From: Candidatus Saccharimonadota bacterium
GTDB taxonomy: Bacteria > Patescibacteriota > Saccharimonadia > Saccharimonadales > Saccharimonadaceae
Direction: 5' to 3'
Length of the DNA stretch: 64,000 nt
Assembly: GCA_017514905.1 (NCBI GenBank)
Contig: JAFWIK010000002.1
Span: 1 to 64,000 of the forward strand
Made by a program: the position numbers and the translations under genes. Under the pieces are notes generated by a model that saw only the letters and a program-made list of their open reading frames with translations, did no database searches and was not told the DNA's origin. How positions within the stretch are numbered: position 1 is the stretch's first letter; each line of letters starts with the position of its first letter. Shown in pieces: positions 49,739-60,762 of this stretch.

Positions 49739-51529
49739 TTATTGCTCCGCAAACTGTGAATTGTATAGCTCCGCGTAGAACCCATTCAATTTGAGTAACT
49801 CCTCGTGAGTGCCCTGCTCTACGATATTACCATTACGCATTACTAGGATTAGGTCAGAATTACGAATAGTTGATAGTCGATGCGCAATTACGAACGAAGT
49901 GCGGCCAGAAGTCAGCTTTTCAAAAGAATCTTGAATCAGTTGTTCGGTACGAGTATCTACGTTTGAAGTCGCCTCATCTAGAATCATCATCGGTGGATTT
50001 GCCACCATCGCTCTAGCAATCGTAAGGAGTTGTTTTTCGCCAGCTGAAATATTGTCTGAATCTTCAGAGATTTCCGAATGGTAAGCTTTTGGTAGTGCTT
50101 CAATAATATGGTTAACATTTGAAGCCTTCGCTGCATGCTTGATATCGTCGAGCGTCGCTGATGAATTACCATAGCGCAAATTTTCTTCTACCGTACCACT
50201 AAATAGCCAAGTATCCTGCAGGACCATACCAAACATTTGTCGTACATCTGATCTTTTCATCTCGCTTGTTGGTACGCCATCAACCGTAATATATCCAGAA
50301 GTGGGTTCATAAAAACGCATTAATAAGTTTATGATTGTGGTTTTGCCAGCGCCCGTTGGGCCCACGATGGCTACTTTCATGCCAGGCGTAATCTTGGCCG
50401 AAAAATTCTTGATTACTGGTCGATCTTCAATATAGCTAAAGTTTACATTATGAAATTCCACCTCGCCACGAGCTTTCGTAATCGCCTTTGGAGGCTCCTT
50501 GTCTGGTTCTTCTTCTTTCTCATTCAAAAAATCAAAAATTCGTTCCGATGCTGCGAGCAAAGCTTGCATAGTCGAAGTCGATGATGCGATTTCTGTAATC
50601 GGCCGGTTAAATTGCGACACATATTGGATAAATGCTTGGATGTTACCTATGCTGATACGCCCCTCGATCACGAATATGCCGCCAAGTGCACACACCGCCA
50701 CATAGCCGAGATTAGTAAATATATGTGTGACCGGGAAAGAAAGTGACGAAAAGATTTGGGCTTTACACGATACTCGCGTCAGCTTGTCGTTAACCCTGGA
50801 AAATTCCCTCAACGCGTCGTCTTCATAAGAATTGGACTTAATCACGATTTCGCCAGAATAATCTTCTTCGATTTCGCTATTTAACACCCCGAGCGTATTT
50901 TGCTGCTCGCGGAAATATTTTTGGGCATAACGCATGATGCGCCCTACCACTAATACTGAAACCGGCACCACCACAAAAGCGATAAGCGATAATGGCACGC
51001 TGATTGTTAGCATGATAATCATCACGCCCACTAGGATAGTAAACGATAGCGAAACGTCGGCAATTTCCTGCGACATCGAAGTAGTAATTACGTCAACGTC
51101 ATTTGACATTCTAGATAGAGTATCGCCATACTGGTGTTTATCAAAATAAGCAATCGGTAACTTAAAGACTTTATCCAAAATTTTTTCGCGAAGTTCTTTA
51201 GTATATTTAGCAGATACTACTGCCAGAATATATGCCTGGCCATAGTTTAACCCTGCCGAAGTCAAGAATAAAATGATAGCTAAAGTCGCTTTGCCACCGA
51301 GCGCTGCCCAATCAATGTTGGGATAAGTTTGAACTGCAATAGTGGTCATGTCACCTAGAATTTTAGGTATGAATAATCCAAACAAGGCTGAGCCGACTGA
51401 TAGCAAAATTGAGACAGTTATCGCAAAACGATGTCCTTTAAGAGATTTCAAAAACACTTTGAATGAGGAGAGCATACTTTTTTTACCTTGCCCAGTATAG
51501 GCAAGAGGGCTACCAAATGAATTAGCCAC
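49739..51529 (-). CDS. ABC exporter half-transporter (subunit with catalytic Walker B)
   Basis: The 596-residue product has six membrane helices (about 30-330) and a nucleotide-binding domain. Walker A is GPTGAGKTTIINLL, the Q-loop is FGMVLQDTWLF, and Walker B is MMILDEATSNVD with the catalytic glutamate. The signature motif is degenerate (NISAGEKQLL in place of LSGGQ). Together with the overlapping upstream gene it would form a heterodimeric exporter of the YheIH/LmrCD/BmrCD type for drugs, lipids or peptides. The overlap with its partner is 8 bp. Confidence 0.93.
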   Translation of the reverse strand: MANSFGSPLAYTGQGKKSMLSSFKVFLKSLKGHRFAITVSILLSVGSALFGLFIPKILGDMTTIAVQTYPNIDWAALGGKATLAIILFLTSAGLNYGQAYILAVVSAKYTKELREKILDKVFKLPIAYFDKHQYGDTLSRMSNDVDVITTSMSQEIADVSLSFTILVGVMIIMLTISVPLSLIAFVVVPVSVLVVGRIMRYAQKYFREQQNTLGVLNSEIEEDYSGEIVIKSNSYEDDALREFSRVNDKLTRVSCKAQIFSSLSFPVTHIFTNLGYVAVCALGGIFVIEGRISIGNIQAFIQYVSQFNRPITEIASSTSTMQALLAASERIFDFLNEKEEEPDKEPPKAITKARGEVEFHNVNFSYIEDRPVIKNFSAKITPGMKVAIVGPTGAGKTTIINLLMRFYEPTSGYITVDGVPTSEMKRSDVRQMFGMVLQDTWLFSGTVEENLRYGNSSATLDDIKHAAKASNVNHIIEALPKAYHSEISEDSDNISAGEKQLLTIARAMVANPPMMILDEATSNVDTRTEQLIQDSFEKLTSGRTSFVIAHRLSTIRNSDLILVMRNGNIVEQGTHEELLKLNGFYAELYNSQFAEQ

Positions 51530-53348
51530 GCTTCCCCCTTTCTGATATACCTACGCTCGCCGCGCCTACTTTCGTCACATTCGTCGCCTCTTGTCTTGTT
51601 TTCTCTGCTATCGCCATTTCTTTTTTGAATTCTTTATCGGAAAACTGTGATTTAACGATTTCCTGGTAAACCTTGCAAGATCTTAACAGCTCAAAATGTT
51701 TACCTTTCCCCACAACTTTACCATCATTTAAAACTATAATTTGATCGGCGTCTTTAATTGTGCTTATTCTCTGTGCTACAATTAGCGTTACCGTCTCTGC
51801 AGTGACTTCTTTAAGAGCAGCTCTTAGCTTCGCATCGGTCCGCATATCAAGTGCCGAAAATGCATCGTCAAAAACAAAAATATCCGGATTCTTGCAAATT
51901 GCTCGGGCGATCGAGAGACGTTGTTTTTGTCCACCCGATACGTTAGTTCCACCTTGCGCAATATGCGAGTTATATTTGTCCGGCAGTTTTTCAATAAAGT
52001 TTTCGGCTTGTGCGATTCTAGCCGCTTTTTTCATTTGCTCTTCTGAAGCGTTCGGCGCTCCAAACTTAATATTCGATCTTATCGTTCCCGCAAAAAGGAC
52101 TCCTCGTTGTGGTACGAAGCCAATTCTTTTAATCAGGTCTTCTTTGGCGTAGTTTTCTACTGGCAAGCCATTGATTAACACTTTCCCGCTTGTGGCTTCA
52201 TAAAACCTCGGTACTAAATTAATCAGTGTCGACTTTCCAGAACCAGTTGAGCCAATAAACGCCGTAGTTTCGCCTGCGACCGCTTTAAACGAAATGTTGT
52301 CCAAGATTTTTTCCTCGGCTTCTGGATAAATAAAATCTACATTTTTAAATTCCACTGAGACGGTTTTTTCTGGTATGCCGTTAGTTTTTTCGCGCCAATG
52401 GATACGCGTTGTTTTTTTCAGGACATCATTTATACGATGCGCTGAGACGTTCGCACGCGGCAGCATGACAAATAACATCGACATCATCAGAAACGACATC
52501 ATCACAAACGTCACATATTGCGCAAATGCCGTCATATTGCCTAAATATGCAAAGTCTTTTGACAGAAGTGAAATCCCCACCCACGAACATAGTAGCGTGG
52601 TGCCATTAAATATAATATTAATCAAAGGATTCTGTAGTTCTAATATTTTATCGATAAAGATTAGTAGTCTAGTTAGTCTATCGTTGGACCTTACAAATTT
52701 TTTCTTTTCTAATGATTCATTGTCAAACGCTCGCACTACTTTGAGCCCAGTCAAATTTTCACGCGTGATCAAAGTTATTTTATCGATCAATTCCTGGAAA
52801 ACTTTGAATTTCGGCATCACAATCGAGATAATCGTAACTGCCGAACCAAGGATTGCTGCCGCTCCAACTAGAATGATCCAACTCATATCGGGTGCCGTCT
52901 GAATTGCCATAATAATAGAAATTACCAAAAATAGCGGCGCCCTCAACATAATTAAGAAAATCATTATCATCACGTTTTGTACTTGATTTACATCATTTGT
53001 AGTACGAGTAAGTAGTGATGCCGTACTAAAACTTTTGAGGTCAAGTAAGTTAAAGTTCAGAATTTTAGTGAAAATCGCCGCGCGCACATCGCGGGCAAAA
53101 TTGGTTCCGACGCGTGCAGCAAAAACACTGGATGTCAAAGCACCTGCTGCCGAAATTGCAGCAAGTCCAATCATTTTGAGACCAGTCAGCCAAATATAGT
53201 TAGTATCACCAGCCACAATGCCGTTGTTGATAATATCCGCCATCAGCGCTGGTAACCTCAAAGTTGTATAAACCTGTAGAGCGGTTGCAAATAGGAGGAT
53301 TATCACCTGCCACCAATACGGCTTCAAAAATCGGAACAGTTTAAACAT
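51522..53348 (-). CDS. ABC exporter half-transporter (subunit with degenerate Walker B)
   Basis: The 608-residue product has six membrane helices and a nucleotide-binding domain. Walker A is GSTGSGKSTLINLV, the signature is the canonical VSGGQKQRLS, but Walker B reads DIFVFDDAFSALD, with aspartate where the catalytic glutamate should be. Together with the 49739-51529 subunit this is the classic split of one active and one inactive ATP site. A tail of about 40 charged residues follows the NBD. A TATAAT box lies 9 nt before the ATG. The substrate is unknown. Confidence 0.93.
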   Translation of the reverse strand: MFKLFRFLKPYWWQVIILLFATALQVYTTLRLPALMADIINNGIVAGDTNYIWLTGLKMIGLAAISAAGALTSSVFAARVGTNFARDVRAAIFTKILNFNLLDLKSFSTASLLTRTTNDVNQVQNVMIMIFLIMLRAPLFLVISIIMAIQTAPDMSWIILVGAAAILGSAVTIISIVMPKFKVFQELIDKITLITRENLTGLKVVRAFDNESLEKKKFVRSNDRLTRLLIFIDKILELQNPLINIIFNGTTLLCSWVGISLLSKDFAYLGNMTAFAQYVTFVMMSFLMMSMLFVMLPRANVSAHRINDVLKKTTRIHWREKTNGIPEKTVSVEFKNVDFIYPEAEEKILDNISFKAVAGETTAFIGSTGSGKSTLINLVPRFYEATSGKVLINGLPVENYAKEDLIKRIGFVPQRGVLFAGTIRSNIKFGAPNASEEQMKKAARIAQAENFIEKLPDKYNSHIAQGGTNVSGGQKQRLSIARAICKNPDIFVFDDAFSALDMRTDAKLRAALKEVTAETVTLIVAQRISTIKDADQIIVLNDGKVVGKGKHFELLRSCKVYQEIVKSQFSDKEFKKEMAIAEKTRQEATNVTKVGAASVGISERGKRG

Positions 53349-53402
53349 ATATATTATATTATAACACTTGTTTCACACTCGTACTCATACTCATAAACTA
53401 TC

Positions 53403-55439
53403 TCAATTGCATTTGCCATTTTTTAGATCCGAAACTTTGCCAGTGGCTTTGAGATAATGTTCCAAAGAATCATACTTACCGTTATTGTATTTGCCAGTAG
53501 CGATTTCTGTGGCCGGTTCCACTCCCACATAGCGATAATGCCAGGTTTCAAATAGCCCCGTAGTGCCATTTGCATCTACGTTGAGTGGTTCACTCATTGA
53601 TCCTCCCGCCCATTCTGCTGGGAAACGATCAATAAAACCGTATTTATACGAATTAGCATACAACCATTGCCAGTCGATATGCTGATTATAAGTATCGGTA
53701 TCTAATGACGTACCATAGGCTGGGTCCAAAAGATCGCAGGTTAGTCCTGTGTGATGGTCCGAAGTACCTGTTTTGGCGCAGAGCCTACCGCACGTAGTAC
53801 CTCGCGCGCGGTAGCACGAGCGCGTTTCAAAGGTGTGTCCCGGATAAGCTTTTTCATAGGCTTTAACCATCTGGTTTAGGTGTTCGGCCGCCTCCGGCGT
53901 AAGTAAATTATCGCCATTATTTTTGTTTCCTTCAATAATTCCGTATCGCGAAGATACACTTACAAGCCCGGCTTTACGCCCGTCAATATAGCTAATGCTG
54001 ACTGGAAAATTCGGGTTAATTAGCACCAAATTACCAAAGCTAAGTGTGCAGTTTTCGGAATTACTACTGTCACTTTGAGCTTGGTTTTTATCTGTATTCT
54101 CTTTTTTTTCTTCAGTTAGCTTTTCGGCTTCGTTTGACGTTCCCTCTTCAGTGGGTTCAGCTTCATTCGGCTCGGCTTCCACGTTTGTAAAATCGGTGTC
54201 ACTACTTTTACTCCAACCGAAACTATGCGACAGTCTCTCGCCCAAACTCGGTTCCGCTGCATATTCTGCTGCTGACACTTCCACTTCGTAATTAGAGTTA
54301 CCAATTTGAATCTTTAGCGTCCCGCTTGTTCCATCCATCAAAAGCTCCACATTTTTGTCCGCCGTGCTCCAGCCAATTGCCTTTAATTCCGTGCTCGCAG
54401 TGATCGTTACTGGGCCAGTCCACCAACTATTATAATAACCTACCGTTTGCCCCGCCGATACTATTATTTGTTCTTTCACCAAATTCTGCATATCCACTGT
54501 GATATCTAAACTATCATTAAACGATTGTATCCTAGTAGGTGCACCAAGAAGCGCCGTAGTAACGATATGTTCGCCTTCTAGATAACCAGAGACTAAACAA
54601 TACCCCGAAGCATCACCAATATAGCCTGTTTTTACACCAATGATTCGGTTCCGTCCTAAAGTCTGGTTCGTATTGGTGATTTTCCCAGCTACCGGGATTT
54701 CGTACTCAGCGGTTCCTACAATTTCTTTAAGTACCGGGTTAGCTAGGACTTTTTGTCCTAGCATTGCTAAATCGCTCGAAGTGCTAGTAGTGCTAGGATC
54801 AAATCCACTTGCATCTGCTCCTACTGTCGTATCATTGATGCCCCACTCCTTCAGTTTTGAATTAGCATAGTCGCGATACGCTTCGAGCGAACCAAAAGCC
54901 CAAACCGCTAAGGCGTCTGCCATGTTGTTTGACGACGGCAAAAACACTGCCATCAGTGCATCATATTCACTAATTATTTCACCAATCACCACGCGTGTAT
55001 TGGAACCGCCATGCATTTTATACCATAGGTATCGATTAAACATATCGTTTGAAATGGTTAGAGTCTCGCCTTTTTCTCCTACATTAAATGGTTTTTGCTC
55101 CATCACCATGAGTCCCAAAATCATTTTAGCAGTACTTGCTGTCGGCAAGACCTTTTTCTCACTGCTCATTGAATGCGTAATTTTACCATCAATCGCTACA
55201 GTATAGTCGCCATAATCTAGCTTGGTGAGCTCATCAAGATTTGCAAATTCTGGTAGGTTGAAAGTCGTATTCAGTTCGATTTCGGCTTTTGCCGTGAGGG
55301 CACTGATAAAAAGCCACGTTAAAAACCCTACAACAAATACACCAAAAACTATACCCACAATTACTGGTGGTCGTCTCCAAAAATTATTTCGTTGCTGCGA
55401 CTTCTTTAATTTCAATTTGGTGCTCTTTTCTTCTTTCAA
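53403..55439 (-). CDS. Fusion of serine D,D-carboxypeptidase (DacA) and VanY-type peptidase
   Basis: The 678-residue product has a membrane helix (about 25-47). An S11 penicillin-binding domain follows with STAKMILG (SxxK), SSNNMADAL (SxN) and GVKTGYIGD (KTG). A beta domain and an acidic linker (about 395-450) lead to an M15B VanY domain with SCYRARGTT, the zinc motif SDHHTGLTCDLLDP and ETWHYRYVG. Both domains trim the terminal D-Ala of peptidoglycan stems, one by a serine and one by a zinc mechanism. They are normally separate proteins. The start overlaps the flippase-like gene by 56 bp; a later start is possible but would cut the basic tail. Confidence 0.92.
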   Translation of the reverse strand: MKEEKSTKLKLKKSQQRNNFWRRPPVIVGIVFGVFVVGFLTWLFISALTAKAEIELNTTFNLPEFANLDELTKLDYGDYTVAIDGKITHSMSSEKKVLPTASTAKMILGLMVMEQKPFNVGEKGETLTISNDMFNRYLWYKMHGGSNTRVVIGEIISEYDALMAVFLPSSNNMADALAVWAFGSLEAYRDYANSKLKEWGINDTTVGADASGFDPSTTSTSSDLAMLGQKVLANPVLKEIVGTAEYEIPVAGKITNTNQTLGRNRIIGVKTGYIGDASGYCLVSGYLEGEHIVTTALLGAPTRIQSFNDSLDITVDMQNLVKEQIIVSAGQTVGYYNSWWTGPVTITASTELKAIGWSTADKNVELLMDGTSGTLKIQIGNSNYEVEVSAAEYAAEPSLGERLSHSFGWSKSSDTDFTNVEAEPNEAEPTEEGTSNEAEKLTEEKKENTDKNQAQSDSSNSENCTLSFGNLVLINPNFPVSISYIDGRKAGLVSVSSRYGIIEGNKNNGDNLLTPEAAEHLNQMVKAYEKAYPGHTFETRSCYRARGTTCGRLCAKTGTSDHHTGLTCDLLDPAYGTSLDTDTYNQHIDWQWLYANSYKYGFIDRFPAEWAGGSMSEPLNVDANGTTGLFETWHYRYVGVEPATEIATGKYNNGKYDSLEHYLKATGKVSDLKNGKCN

Positions 55440-56496
55440 AATTCATAATTCCATACGTCACTAGCCCCATTATAATATAAATATAGTATGAGAAGAAGCG
55501 CCAAACTAGCATAGCCCAAAAAACATAGCCGGACGAAAGCGCCGAAAATACCACAAAGAACGTACCTTCCGCCGCACCAGCATTACCAGGTGTTGGAATA
55601 AAGTACACCGCGGAAGTCACTGCTACCGTCGTAACAAAACACGGTAAGAAGTCCACGTCACCGCCAAATGCCGTCAGCACGAAAAACGGAATCGTCGAAA
55701 CCAGAACGTGGAAAGCGACTGACAGTAGTACAGTTTTAAGAAACAGCCCTCGCGTTTTGAGGATCATCCGTACACATTTAGCGTATTCATTGACTTCATA
55801 CTCCACCCTTTTAGTAGTTTTCTTTTGGTCTTTGACGATGTGGACTTTAGCCAAAAACTTCACCACAATGTTAATTAGCTCGGCAGTTGCTTGCGGCAAA
55901 AATGTTGCGATCATTACCGTTACTGGCCAAAATGCGTAGAATAAAAGACCAAAACAAGCTGTGCCGATTAACACTGCGTTGTCGATCGAAGCGCTACCAA
56001 ACAAGAAACAAAAAATAGCAATAATGATAAAGCCAATTTGCCCGGCGATCATAGCGAAAACCGGAATCGCTGTTGATTCCCCGTCTGGCAACTCGCTGTT
56101 TTTACGCATATAATAAATCTGGAAAGGTTGTCCACCAATGGCTGCTGGCGTAATGCTATCGTAATAACGTCCTAAGAAATAAGTCCTTCTAGCCACCTTA
56201 TGCGCTCTTTTTACATCAAAGTTCTTTTTGGTCATCGACCTCATAATGAGCACGTATTTACTAATTTCGGCCACCATTGCCAGCACAAAACAGATTACTG
56301 GTGGTAGCAAAAACCACCAGTTAATTTTGACTTCTGAAAGTTGTGCTGCATTTTGAGAATTGCCAAATTCTGAAAACGCAGTAATTGCAATCACTACGAT
56401 ATTGATTAGCACGAAAAGCACGATTAAAATCGGCTTTTTCATCATTTTTTTAGGAATCAACTTTTTGTCGTCGATATCGGGCTCTTTGTCTGTCAT
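55384..56496 (-). CDS. Lysylphosphatidylglycerol synthase TM-region / UPF0104 family membrane protein
   Basis: The 370-residue product has about eight membrane helices. Segments NAAQLSEVKINWWFLLPPVICFVLAMVAEISKY, GRYYDSITPAAIGGQPFQIYYM and FIPTPGNAGAAEGTFFVVF are hallmarks of the LPG_synthase_TM (UPF0104, AglD-like) family. Members flip or transfer lipids, including lysyl-PG and glycolipids. Without the synthase domain, a flippase role is likelier; the substrate is unknown. The gene is sandwiched with the AI-2E-type permease (4 bp upstream) and the DacA-VanY gene in one operon. Confidence 0.87.
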   Translation of the reverse strand: MTDKEPDIDDKKLIPKKMMKKPILIVLFVLINIVVIAITAFSEFGNSQNAAQLSEVKINWWFLLPPVICFVLAMVAEISKYVLIMRSMTKKNFDVKRAHKVARRTYFLGRYYDSITPAAIGGQPFQIYYMRKNSELPDGESTAIPVFAMIAGQIGFIIIAIFCFLFGSASIDNAVLIGTACFGLLFYAFWPVTVMIATFLPQATAELINIVVKFLAKVHIVKDQKKTTKRVEYEVNEYAKCVRMILKTRGLFLKTVLLSVAFHVLVSTIPFFVLTAFGGDVDFLPCFVTTVAVTSAVYFIPTPGNAGAAEGTFFVVFSALSSGYVFWAMLVWRFFSYYIYIIMGLVTYGIMNFERRKEHQIEIKEVAATK

Positions 56497-56499
56497 AGT

Positions 56500-57603
56500 C
56501 TATTCTCGGGCTGCTCTTAGATTCGGTATTTCTTCAATCAAAACTCGTATGCAGCCTGCAATTGGAATGGCGATTATAGCCCCGAGCAGTCCAAACATAT
56601 ACATCCCAATCACGATGGCTGAAAGGATTATAACTGGCTGCAGTTTCAAAGCATCACCTTGAATCTTTGGCGCAATCACGTTGTTTTCAATTTGTGCATA
56701 TACAATATAGATCACAATAAAGATCAATGCTGCCACCCAGTTTGAAGCAAGTAGGATTAGCGCAACGATCGAGCCACCGATAAATTGTCCAAACATTGGA
56801 ATCATATAAAACAACATCGTCACCATACCCATCGGGATTGCCAAGTTCGGCGAAAAGCCCATGATGAGAGAAAGAATAAACACAATAATCATGGTGGCAC
56901 AACCGTCAATAATAGCAACTAGAATTTGCTTTGAAACGTAGGTCGAAACTACATCTGCCATCCTTGTAATGATGCGTCGATATTCTTTGACTCCCTTACG
57001 ATTTTCGTTGGATTCCAGACTGCCCCAAAGCATTTCCATCAGACCCGGACCTTCTAGCAGGAATAGCAATGTGAGAACGAGCACTAGCGCAATCTTTGCA
57101 ACAATATCTGTAATACCGCTGAGGCTAGACATCAAGTTATTACCAAAAACCCCTAGGATGTTATTCGAAAGATCCATTATAGCATGGTCGATTTGTTCAT
57201 GTAAATCGGAAATCCCAAAATTTTGACCAAATTTATTAATTCCATCCCAGCCGCCAAATGATTTTTCAAAAGTATCCGGAAAATTCTGAACAAACTTGGT
57301 AGATTCATTCACCACGACAGGGCCCACAATCGCAATGATCGAACCGATCACCAAAACCACAATGATGTAAGCCATCACGGCAGAAAGTGATTGATGTTTT
57401 TTGTCTTTGCCAAAAACGTGCGCAAAGAAACTATTGACCTTATTCACAAGCGGACGGAGCGCCAATGCCAAGAAAATCGAAGCTCCGATGATTACTAGGC
57501 CAGTAGCAGCCTTATATAGAATAAAAATAATTACCGCTATGAGGAGTGGCACCATCCAAAACTTCACGAATGTTTTTAAATCTGTTTCAATTTGTTTAGA
57601 CAT
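56500..57603 (-). CDS. AI-2E family transporter (PerM/YtvI-like permease)
   Basis: The 367-residue product has seven or eight membrane helices. It shows the family segments LALALRPLVNKV, AYIIVVLVIGSIIAIVGPVVVNES, and the C-terminal GQFIGGSIVALILL...YIVYAQIENNVIAPKIQGDALKLQPVIILSAIVIG. Family members export autoinducer 2 or act as Na+/H+ antiporters; the role here is unknown. The ATG follows AAGGAGG. It heads the operon with the flippase-like and DacA-VanY genes. Confidence 0.9.
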   Translation of the reverse strand: MSKQIETDLKTFVKFWMVPLLIAVIIFILYKAATGLVIIGASIFLALALRPLVNKVNSFFAHVFGKDKKHQSLSAVMAYIIVVLVIGSIIAIVGPVVVNESTKFVQNFPDTFEKSFGGWDGINKFGQNFGISDLHEQIDHAIMDLSNNILGVFGNNLMSSLSGITDIVAKIALVLVLTLLFLLEGPGLMEMLWGSLESNENRKGVKEYRRIITRMADVVSTYVSKQILVAIIDGCATMIIVFILSLIMGFSPNLAIPMGMVTMLFYMIPMFGQFIGGSIVALILLASNWVAALIFIVIYIVYAQIENNVIAPKIQGDALKLQPVIILSAIVIGMYMFGLLGAIIAIPIAGCIRVLIEEIPNLRAARE

Positions 57604-57652
57604 TAAACCTCCTTATAGCCTTATTGTAGCATAAATGTTATAATTGTGACAA

Positions 57653-58210
57653 ATGAAATTATTGATGCATACATGTTGTGCACCATGTAGCGTGTACTGT
57701 ATTGAGAGACTAAGAGCAGAAGGCATTGAGCCGACTTGTTTTTGGTATAATCCCAATATTCATCCATATATGGAATATAAAATGCGCCGTGATTGCCTGA
57801 AGGAATATACCAAAAAAGTGGGCGTCGAATTAATTTTGCACGAAGAATACGGCCTGGACGATTTTTGCCGTCACGTCGTCTCTGACATCCCCAATCGTTG
57901 TGTCAACTATTGCTATCCCAAGCGTCTTGGCGAGACTGTGCGCTATGCGGCCGAAAACGGTTTTGACGCTTTTACCACTACGCTACTTGTTTCGCCATAC
58001 CAAAAACACGAAGAACTAAAAAAGGTCTGTGAAAAACTAGCCAAGGAATCCGGTCTTGAATTTGTCTATCGTGATTTCCGCGTGGGATTTCGCTATGGCC
58101 AAGCCAAAGCTCGCGAGGCAGGGCTATATATGCAAAAGTATTGTGGCTGTATTTTTTCTGAGGAAGAGCGTTATCAGAAGCAGATTCAAAAAGACTTGCT
58201 GGGCGGGTAA
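57653..58210 (+). CDS. queH: Epoxyqueuosine reductase QueH (DUF208)
   Basis: QueH reduces epoxyqueuosine to queuosine in tRNA, replacing QueG. The 185-residue product has HTCCAPCSVYCIERL, FWYNPNIHPYMEYKMRRD, the double cysteine pair in NRCVNYCYPKRL, FDAFTTTLLVSPYQ and YCGCIFSEEERY at the end. These cysteines bind an Fe-S cluster. A TATAAT box at 57639-57644 and 8 nt to the ATG predict a leaderless mRNA. queA and tgt follow on the same strand. Confidence 0.96.
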   Translation: MKLLMHTCCAPCSVYCIERLRAEGIEPTCFWYNPNIHPYMEYKMRRDCLKEYTKKVGVELILHEEYGLDDFCRHVVSDIPNRCVNYCYPKRLGETVRYAAENGFDAFTTTLLVSPYQKHEELKKVCEKLAKESGLEFVYRDFRVGFRYGQAKAREAGLYMQKYCGCIFSEEERYQKQIQKDLLGG

Positions 58211-58214
58211 GTCT

Positions 58215-58347
58215 GTTGCATAATTCATCAATATCGAAGGACATAAAGAAAAAATCTTTGATTTTTTCGCCGAAAGGGCGGAGTGACGTGATAAAATCTT
58301 TAAATTATCACGTCACGGAGCTCCTGAGATATGATGAATTATGCAAC
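58215..58347. repeat. Palindromic element between queH and queA
   Basis: GTTGCATAATTCATCAATATC at 58215 pairs with the complement ending GATGAATTATGCAAC (58347). Inside is a second perfect stem TGACGTGATAA/TTATCACGTCA (58284-58315). It is the same kind of nested structure as the intragenic elements but with a core I see nowhere else here. It lies just upstream of the queA promoter. Confidence 0.82.
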
Positions 58348-58383
58348 AATACAATTACGCAAAAATATGTTATAATATGTTTT

Positions 58384-59433
58384 ATGTTAGTATCAGACTA
58401 TAATTATGATTTGCCAGAGGAAAGGATTGTAAAATTCCCTCCCAAAGAACGTGGCACGACTAGACTTTTAGTTTTAAATCGTAAAACTGGTGAGATGAAA
58501 GACTCATATTACAAAGATTTTGTTGATTATTTAAATCCAGGAGATGTCTTGATCCTAAACGATACCCGCGTGATGCAATCGCGTTTGTTTTGTGAACTGC
58601 CCGACGGCCGCAAGCGCGAAATCGTTGTGCTTGAAAAGCACGGCGACGAACCTCAGCGCGTGATGTATCGCGGCAAACTTCACGACGGTGACGTCTTAAA
58701 GATCATGCCGACGAAACTTGGAGATGTTGCTTTCGAGGGGGCGTTCCGAGAAAGCAATACTCCAAGTTTTGTCATCTCTCACATTTTAGGCGACGGTATT
58801 GCAGAAGTTGAGTCCGATACACCACTTTCTGAACTCGCTGAGAAATACGGCACCGTTCCCTTGCCGCCCTACCTTCACCGCGACGCCACCGATTCTGATA
58901 AGAAACGTTACCAAACCGTTTGGGCCAAGAATATGGGTTCTGCAGCAGCTCCTACCGCCAGTCTGAATATGACGGATGAGCTTCTAGAAAAAATCCTTAA
59001 AAAAGGAGTCACGATTAAATATCTAACTTTGCACGTCGGCCTCGGCACTTTCTTGCCGATTCGTTCTGATAATGTCGAAGACCACAAAATGCATTCCGAA
59101 TGGTTCCGCATTCCAGAAGATACGATTGAGGAAATTAAAACTGCCAAAGCTTCTGGTCACCGTGTGGTCGCACTAGGCACTACGGTTACTCGTACGTTAG
59201 AGTATTATGGCAAAACCGGTAAAACCGAAGGTGAAGACGATATTTTTATTTATCCTGGTTTCGAATTTACCACCGTCGATGCAATTTTGACGAATTTCCA
59301 CGCTCCCAAATCTACCGTTCTCATGCTCGCCGCCGCTTTCGCCGGCTGGGATCATCTCCATGCCGCCTATGACCACGCCGTGAAGGAAAAATACAACTTC
59401 CTGAGCTATGGAGATTCAATGTTTATATGTTAA
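58384..59433 (+). CDS. queA: S-adenosylmethionine:tRNA ribosyltransferase-isomerase QueA
   Basis: QueA transfers and rearranges the ribosyl part of AdoMet onto preQ1 in tRNA. The start is the ATG at 58384 (MLVSDYNYDLPEERI) because TATAAT at 58371-58376 lies 7 nt upstream and the frame beyond runs through the palindrome. The 349-residue product has LPEERIVKFPPKERGTTRLLVLN, the NDTRVM block, AAPTASLNMTDELL, LHVGLGTFLPIR and TTVTRTLE/FHAPKSTVLML. It lies between queH and tgt. Confidence 0.97.
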   Translation: MLVSDYNYDLPEERIVKFPPKERGTTRLLVLNRKTGEMKDSYYKDFVDYLNPGDVLILNDTRVMQSRLFCELPDGRKREIVVLEKHGDEPQRVMYRGKLHDGDVLKIMPTKLGDVAFEGAFRESNTPSFVISHILGDGIAEVESDTPLSELAEKYGTVPLPPYLHRDATDSDKKRYQTVWAKNMGSAAAPTASLNMTDELLEKILKKGVTIKYLTLHVGLGTFLPIRSDNVEDHKMHSEWFRIPEDTIEEIKTAKASGHRVVALGTTVTRTLEYYGKTGKTEGEDDIFIYPGFEFTTVDAILTNFHAPKSTVLMLAAAFAGWDHLHAAYDHAVKEKYNFLSYGDSMFIC

Positions 59434-59447
59434 ATAAGAAATTACAT

Positions 59448-60723
<1,276 letters not shown>

Positions 60724-60762
60724 TCTATTTGCAAAAATATTCCGCTCGTGTATAATAAAAGC

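Noticed and set aside
58216-58383. N-terminal extension of QueA through the palindrome
   Set aside because: The QueA family starts at MLVSDYNYDLP, and a TATAAT box lies 7 nt upstream of that ATG.
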